A DNA stretch of 64,000 bases, taken from the NCBI GenBank assembly GCA_025667525.1, contig CM046878.1:515724274-515788273 (forward strand), read 5' to 3'. This stretch comes from Glebionis coronaria (taxonomy: Eukaryota > Streptophyta > Magnoliopsida > Asterales > Asteraceae). Below are positions 60,469 through 64,000 of this stretch, in pieces. Numbering within the stretch: position 1 is the stretch's first letter; every line of letters starts with the position of its first letter. The notes under the pieces are model-generated. The model was given only the letters and a program-made list of their open reading frames with translations, ran no database searches and was not told the origin of the DNA. The translations under genes were made by a program, and so were the position numbers.

Positions 60469-61944
60469 ATGGATTCGTCTTGCGTACGGTGTGGGAGACC
60501 ATGGCATGGTTTTCAAACATGTCAATGGTGTACTTGTGAGCGGTGTGGTTTTGATATTGACGATACACAATTTGGATTTTATCCATTTTGCAATTCAACA
60601 AATTCATACTTCTCCTCTTACAATACTTTCTCACCTTCTCCCATCTATGACAATCCTTATCCTCAAGATGCACCGGGTTTTTCTCCATACCTGTGGTGGT
60701 ATATTTGTGGGGGCCCTCACGATGCTTCTTCTTGTGATCCGTCGAAGGTCTTTGAGAAAGTTCCGTGCTATCATCCCAGTGTGTATAACTTTGAGCCCCC
60801 ACGTCACACCGTCAATCATCAACCCTTTTGTGCACTTCCTCCTGAGCAAATGGCCACACTTTTTGACAACTTTCACAAAGTTCAAGAAGCTTGCAACAAG
60901 ATCATGGAGAAATGTCAAGCGGATCAGCAACAAGAGCAAGTATCTAACCTTAATGCTTATACTCCTCCTCTTGTGCCTCTATATTATTATGATAGTGATG
61001 ACGATGAGAGTCCTATTTCTTGGAACGATGAGAATTTTATTCCTTCTCCTGACTTGCCGGCTCTGGAGCCTAAGGATTCACCCATCCTAGGGGATGAGGA
61101 TCTTAGCACAATTCCTGCAAAGGAATCCGACGAATTTAATAAGTCCAGTGCTGATAACCTTGTCCCAATTCCAAGTGAATCTGAGTTGACATCCGACAGT
61201 GACAATGAGTATGATGCACTTTCTTATGATGATGTTCCTTCCACCAACACATTAGGAGAGGATTCTTTGGCTTTCTCTAATCCTCTTTTTTATCAAGATG
61301 ATGATTTTACTTCTACTGATGACGAATCACTATCCGATGAAGACGTTCCGAAGGAAACTTTCAAGATTTATTTGAACCCTTTATTTGATTTTGATGACGC
61401 TTACATATCTAGTGAGATGAATCCTCTCTTTGACGAAGGGATTGAGGACATTGATAGCTTTGATTCTCTTGCTATTAATGAGCATCCGTTGTTAGCCATT
61501 CCTCCTTCTATCGCTGAGGTGGAAAGACTGGACTCTACACAGGTGGAACGTAATTGTTCTCATACTTCTCATATTATATTGCCACCTCATCCTACCGCGT
61601 GCACACCCAAGCGAGTGATGTATCACTTTTACTCTCCTCGTTCCATACCGGAAAATGAGGATGAGTGCTTTGACCCGGGAGGTGACAATGACCATTCTAT
61701 GATTGATAACCTTACGGCTTTGCCAATTGGTCAACATCCATTGTCTTTGGAGGATGACAATGTGATCCCTTTACCCACCCCACCTCCCGTGGATCAAGAT
61801 TTCACATACTTCTCGTATGTTGAAAGGACCTTCCTACCATTCAAGACTTATCCTCCTGCCTCTCCTTTGTTTTATTCCTCCGGGAACGAGGACAAGGTCT
61901 TTGATCCCGGTATTACATTCGAGGCTTCCCCATGGACCATTTAA
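60469..61944 (+). CDS. Acidic Cys-rich-headed protein of the Athila-like element, function unknown
   Basis: Intact frame of 491 residues about 225 bp after the primer site, in gag position. The N terminus has paired cysteines (CVRCGRPWHGFQTC, CTCERC) and a second Cys/His cluster (CGGPHDASSCD) that could bind zinc. The rest is strongly acidic and rich in Ser/Pro, with the repeated words NPLF, SDEFNKSS, DDESLSDEDV and FDPG. From memory the same words recur in numerous Asteraceae proteins annotated beside Athila reverse transcriptase. I see no capsid fold or enzymatic motif. It may be a Gag-like or accessory protein used by a pol-less element. The lack of stops suggests recent mobility. Confidence 0.8.
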   Translation: MDSSCVRCGRPWHGFQTCQWCTCERCGFDIDDTQFGFYPFCNSTNSYFSSYNTFSPSPIYDNPYPQDAPGFSPYLWWYICGGPHDASSCDPSKVFEKVPCYHPSVYNFEPPRHTVNHQPFCALPPEQMATLFDNFHKVQEACNKIMEKCQADQQQEQVSNLNAYTPPLVPLYYYDSDDDESPISWNDENFIPSPDLPALEPKDSPILGDEDLSTIPAKESDEFNKSSADNLVPIPSESELTSDSDNEYDALSYDDVPSTNTLGEDSLAFSNPLFYQDDDFTSTDDESLSDEDVPKETFKIYLNPLFDFDDAYISSEMNPLFDEGIEDIDSFDSLAINEHPLLAIPPSIAEVERLDSTQVERNCSHTSHIILPPHPTACTPKRVMYHFYSPRSIPENEDECFDPGGDNDHSMIDNLTALPIGQHPLSLEDDNVIPLPTPPPVDQDFTYFSYVERTFLPFKTYPPASPLFYSSGNEDKVFDPGITFEASPWTI

Positions 61945-62310
61945 TTCGGGGACGAGTCAGGCTCGTGACTCGGTTAACAAAAACAAGCGCTTCTCGGGAG
62001 GCAACCAAATTATTTATCTATTTTTCCTTATTTTCACCCATAAGTGTAGGGGGAGCCCCGTGGTGTTTCTTGTTCTCTTTCTTATCATGTGCAGGGATTC
62101 GAGCGCTCAATGATCCACTCTTGATGATTCTTGACGACCCGTGATTTCGTGTTCCCATCTTCCCGGTTCTATCCTAAACTCTTTTCGATTCACTATTTTA
62201 TATTTTCCAATATTAAAATAGGAATCTCGTTAGTTGTCTTTTCCTTAGCGAGATTTAAACAAAGTGCACAATGTCCTAAATGTAGGGGAGCTTACTCCCA
62301 CATGCTTAAA

Positions 62311-62324
62311 CATTGAGGACAATG
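62311..62324 (+). other. Small hairpin CATTG-AGGA-CAATG between two G-rich tracts
   Basis: Five-base stem and four-base loop. The matching position in the left Athila-like element (25774) keeps CATTGAGGA but not the closing arm. Confidence 0.6.
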
Positions 62325-63883
62325 TTTATATTAAGTGTAGGGGGGACTTCTATCGAAGTTAAGTGGTCTTTTCCTTGTATGTGTCCTCATTTTAACCGGA
62401 AAATCAATTTTTCGACATTTTTCAAAAATTTTGATCTATTTTGGCCTATTAGTTTTTCCCTTTGTATAGTTATTTTCTTTCTTTGCTAGAATATATTTTT
62501 AATAAAGTTTTTTTTCAAACGTTGTGAATCTTTTGACTCAACCCGAGTTTACTTATCTAAGTTTACTCTAGCTAGTATCCTTAACGTGTTTAAGTCAAGT
62601 TTTGCTAGGCTTTTATATAGGGAGCTATAAAACGCGAAAGTCTTAACTCTCACGGGTTAAGAACAAGAACTTTTCGCAAGTTCCTATAATTGATCCTAGA
62701 GAGTCGTTTATCAAGGGAACTTTAAAATGCGATTTCTAAACTTGAAAAAGTCTAAGAGTTTGCAAGATCCTATAGATGACTGGAAAACCCAAAACTTTGA
62801 TTTAATAGGTTAAGCATCCACGAGTCTCATTCCTTGAGATTTTAAATTGTGGAAAACGAGAGATGATAGAGTCAATTATAAGTTTGGTATTCTTTCGTGA
62901 ATTTATGTGAGTTAATTATAAGCCTATTCTCCCATCGCTTGCTAATAAATTTATCTGCAATAAATAAGGTTGTACGATTTGAAAAGTTACTTAGCTTCTA
63001 GCCCAAGATCGTTTAAAAGTTGCTCGGTAATGATTAGAGTTCATAGCCAAGGCATAACTTATTGAAGCGGGATGCGAAGATTGGCGAGTCCAAAAAGGCC
63101 CTAACAAGGCATGAGGGCTACATTTTGTTGCTAAAGATCCAAAAGTGATGTGAAGAATCATTTATCAAAAATCAATATGAAGAATCATTTATCAAAGATC
63201 AATATGAAGGAGGCGGATCGTTGTATATCAAAGTCCAAAATAAATATTGGAGAAAAATGAAGAAGTCGTGGTCCAAATATGAAGAATCTCTCAAAACTTC
63301 AAGTGAAGAAATTCCTATTATGAAGAGAAGACCATTATTCATGAACGTCTCTCAAGATTTGAAGTATGAAGTCGCTGCCAAATATCGGTCCGAGAAAGGT
63401 CTCAAATCGCGAAGCGAGTTATGCCAAGATATGAACTTTATGAGGTCCCGAGAAGAAGTTTTAAAAGATTTTGTCCTATAGCTAACTATTAATTAAATCG
63501 TCCCACTTTATTTTCAGCCTTAATAACTATCTAAATAAGTCAACAATGCATCCTCGTGATCATTCAAGACAAAAATAAAATATAAGAGATACACCTAGGA
63601 ATAAGGGAGTCTAAGTGAATAATTGGCCCACATGAGTTCGTGTTAGTTTGCTAACTGATAATAACAATGATCTCGTTTTTAAGCTTGGTTTGGAGAAAGT
63701 GAAAACTTGAGGATGATGATCATTCATGACATTTTCAAAACCCGAAGGTATATTTTTTATTTCTTTACTTTGAATGTTTATAATTTTCTATCTCTTTAAT
63801 AAAGGCCAATATGGATTGATTGTGATGAAAAGTGTAAACATGCTTTGTAACTAATGCATTGCATAAGGACATTGCAATGGTAA

Positions 63884-63896
63884 AGTGTAGGGGATT
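63884..63896 (+). promoter_or_regulatory. Polypurine tract of the Athila-like element
   Basis: AGTGTAGGGGATT directly before the 3' LTR start TGATAGG. The core AGTGTAGGGG repeats the one at 62334. Confidence 0.78.
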
Positions 63897-64000
63897 TGAT
63901 AGGTATGTAAACACCCATCCTTTTTACCACTTAGTTACAATAATAACCGAGCCAAAACGTGTATTTTATGTCATTTATGTCGGAATTATGCGTGGTTTGT
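63897..64000 (+). repeat. 3' LTR of the Athila-like element, first 104 bp
   Basis: TGATAGGTATGTAAAC... matches 58233 onward with a few differences. Cut by the window end. Confidence 0.92.

Larger units (their letters stand above)
61945..63896 (+). other. Non-coding post-ORF region of the Athila-like element
   Basis: Begins with CTTCTCGGGAGGCAACC, a sequence common after Athila/Tat coding regions. Contains TGTAGGGG at 62281, a hairpin CATTGAGGACAATG at 62311-62324 and TGTAGGGGGG at 62336. It then shares blocks with 26030-27060. It ends in the purine tract. The frame at 63221-63481 has a weak relative at 26864-27052, but the similarity is at DNA level with indels out of frame. Confidence 0.7.
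58233..64000 (+). mobile_element. Non-autonomous Athila-like element, continues beyond the window
   Basis: A 5' LTR (58233-60223), a primer site TGGCGCCGCTGTCGG, one ORF, a long non-coding part, a purine tract and the first 104 bp of the 3' LTR (from 63897, matching 58233 onward). Protease, RT and integrase are absent from the 3.7-kb interior. Primer type and post-pol region tie it to the Athila-like element at the left of the window. The insertion duplication cannot be checked because the right end is outside. Confidence 0.88.

Overview
This window is plant nuclear heterochromatin with no recognisable cellular gene. Every long open frame belongs to an LTR retrotransposon. The Ty1/copia ORF3 and the acidic ORF of the Athila-like element resemble, from memory, proteins annotated in great numbers in Asteraceae genomes (Tanacetum, Artemisia and relatives). 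I therefore infer a composite-family plant (moderate confidence).

Left half (1-31416): the 3' part of an Athila-like Ty3/gypsy element (integrase pseudogene 1-1030; post-pol region 25602-27531; 3' LTR about 27532-31416) is split by a 24.4-kb minus-strand Tekay/Del-type chromovirus (1238-25596; LTRs of 3.5 kb; target duplication GTTTG). That element is itself split by a plus-strand Tekay-type element (9542-21412; LTRs of 2783 bp). The inner element has one gag-pro-pol-chromodomain frame with only two stops, plus an intact extra 5' ORF of 348 codons.

Middle (31417-36947): a broken copia pol (31417-34743) is cut off by the LTR of another retroelement. That LTR (34744-36947 plus 46259-47769) contains an 875-bp PIF/Harbinger-like MITE (35112-35986, target duplication TTA).

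Right half: two copies of one copia family, called family B here, are present. Copy 1 (36948-46253, minus, TTAAT duplication) sits in the host LTR. Copy 2 (49031-57675, plus, AGATG duplication) sits in the host interior. Copy 1 keeps gag and pol but has lost the front of ORF3. Copy 2 keeps gag and all of ORF3, but most of pol is lost and the rest is inverted. The window ends in a non-autonomous Athila-like element (58233 to beyond 64000).

The least expected signals are: (i) a 21/15-bp phased motif in family B that occupies the LTR U3 and also recurs in gag, the IN-RT linker and ORF3, where it always encodes a seven-residue repeat, and that coincides with an inversion breakpoint; (ii) the extra ORF of the inner chromovirus, with splice sites that could fuse its front half in frame to Gag; (iii) a triplicated polypurine-tract/hairpin module with exactly conserved spacing in the two Athila-type elements; (iv) a dense TTCSGAA array in an Athila-type LTR. 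No tRNA, rRNA, CRISPR or bacterial-type feature was seen. All identities and counts are by eye.
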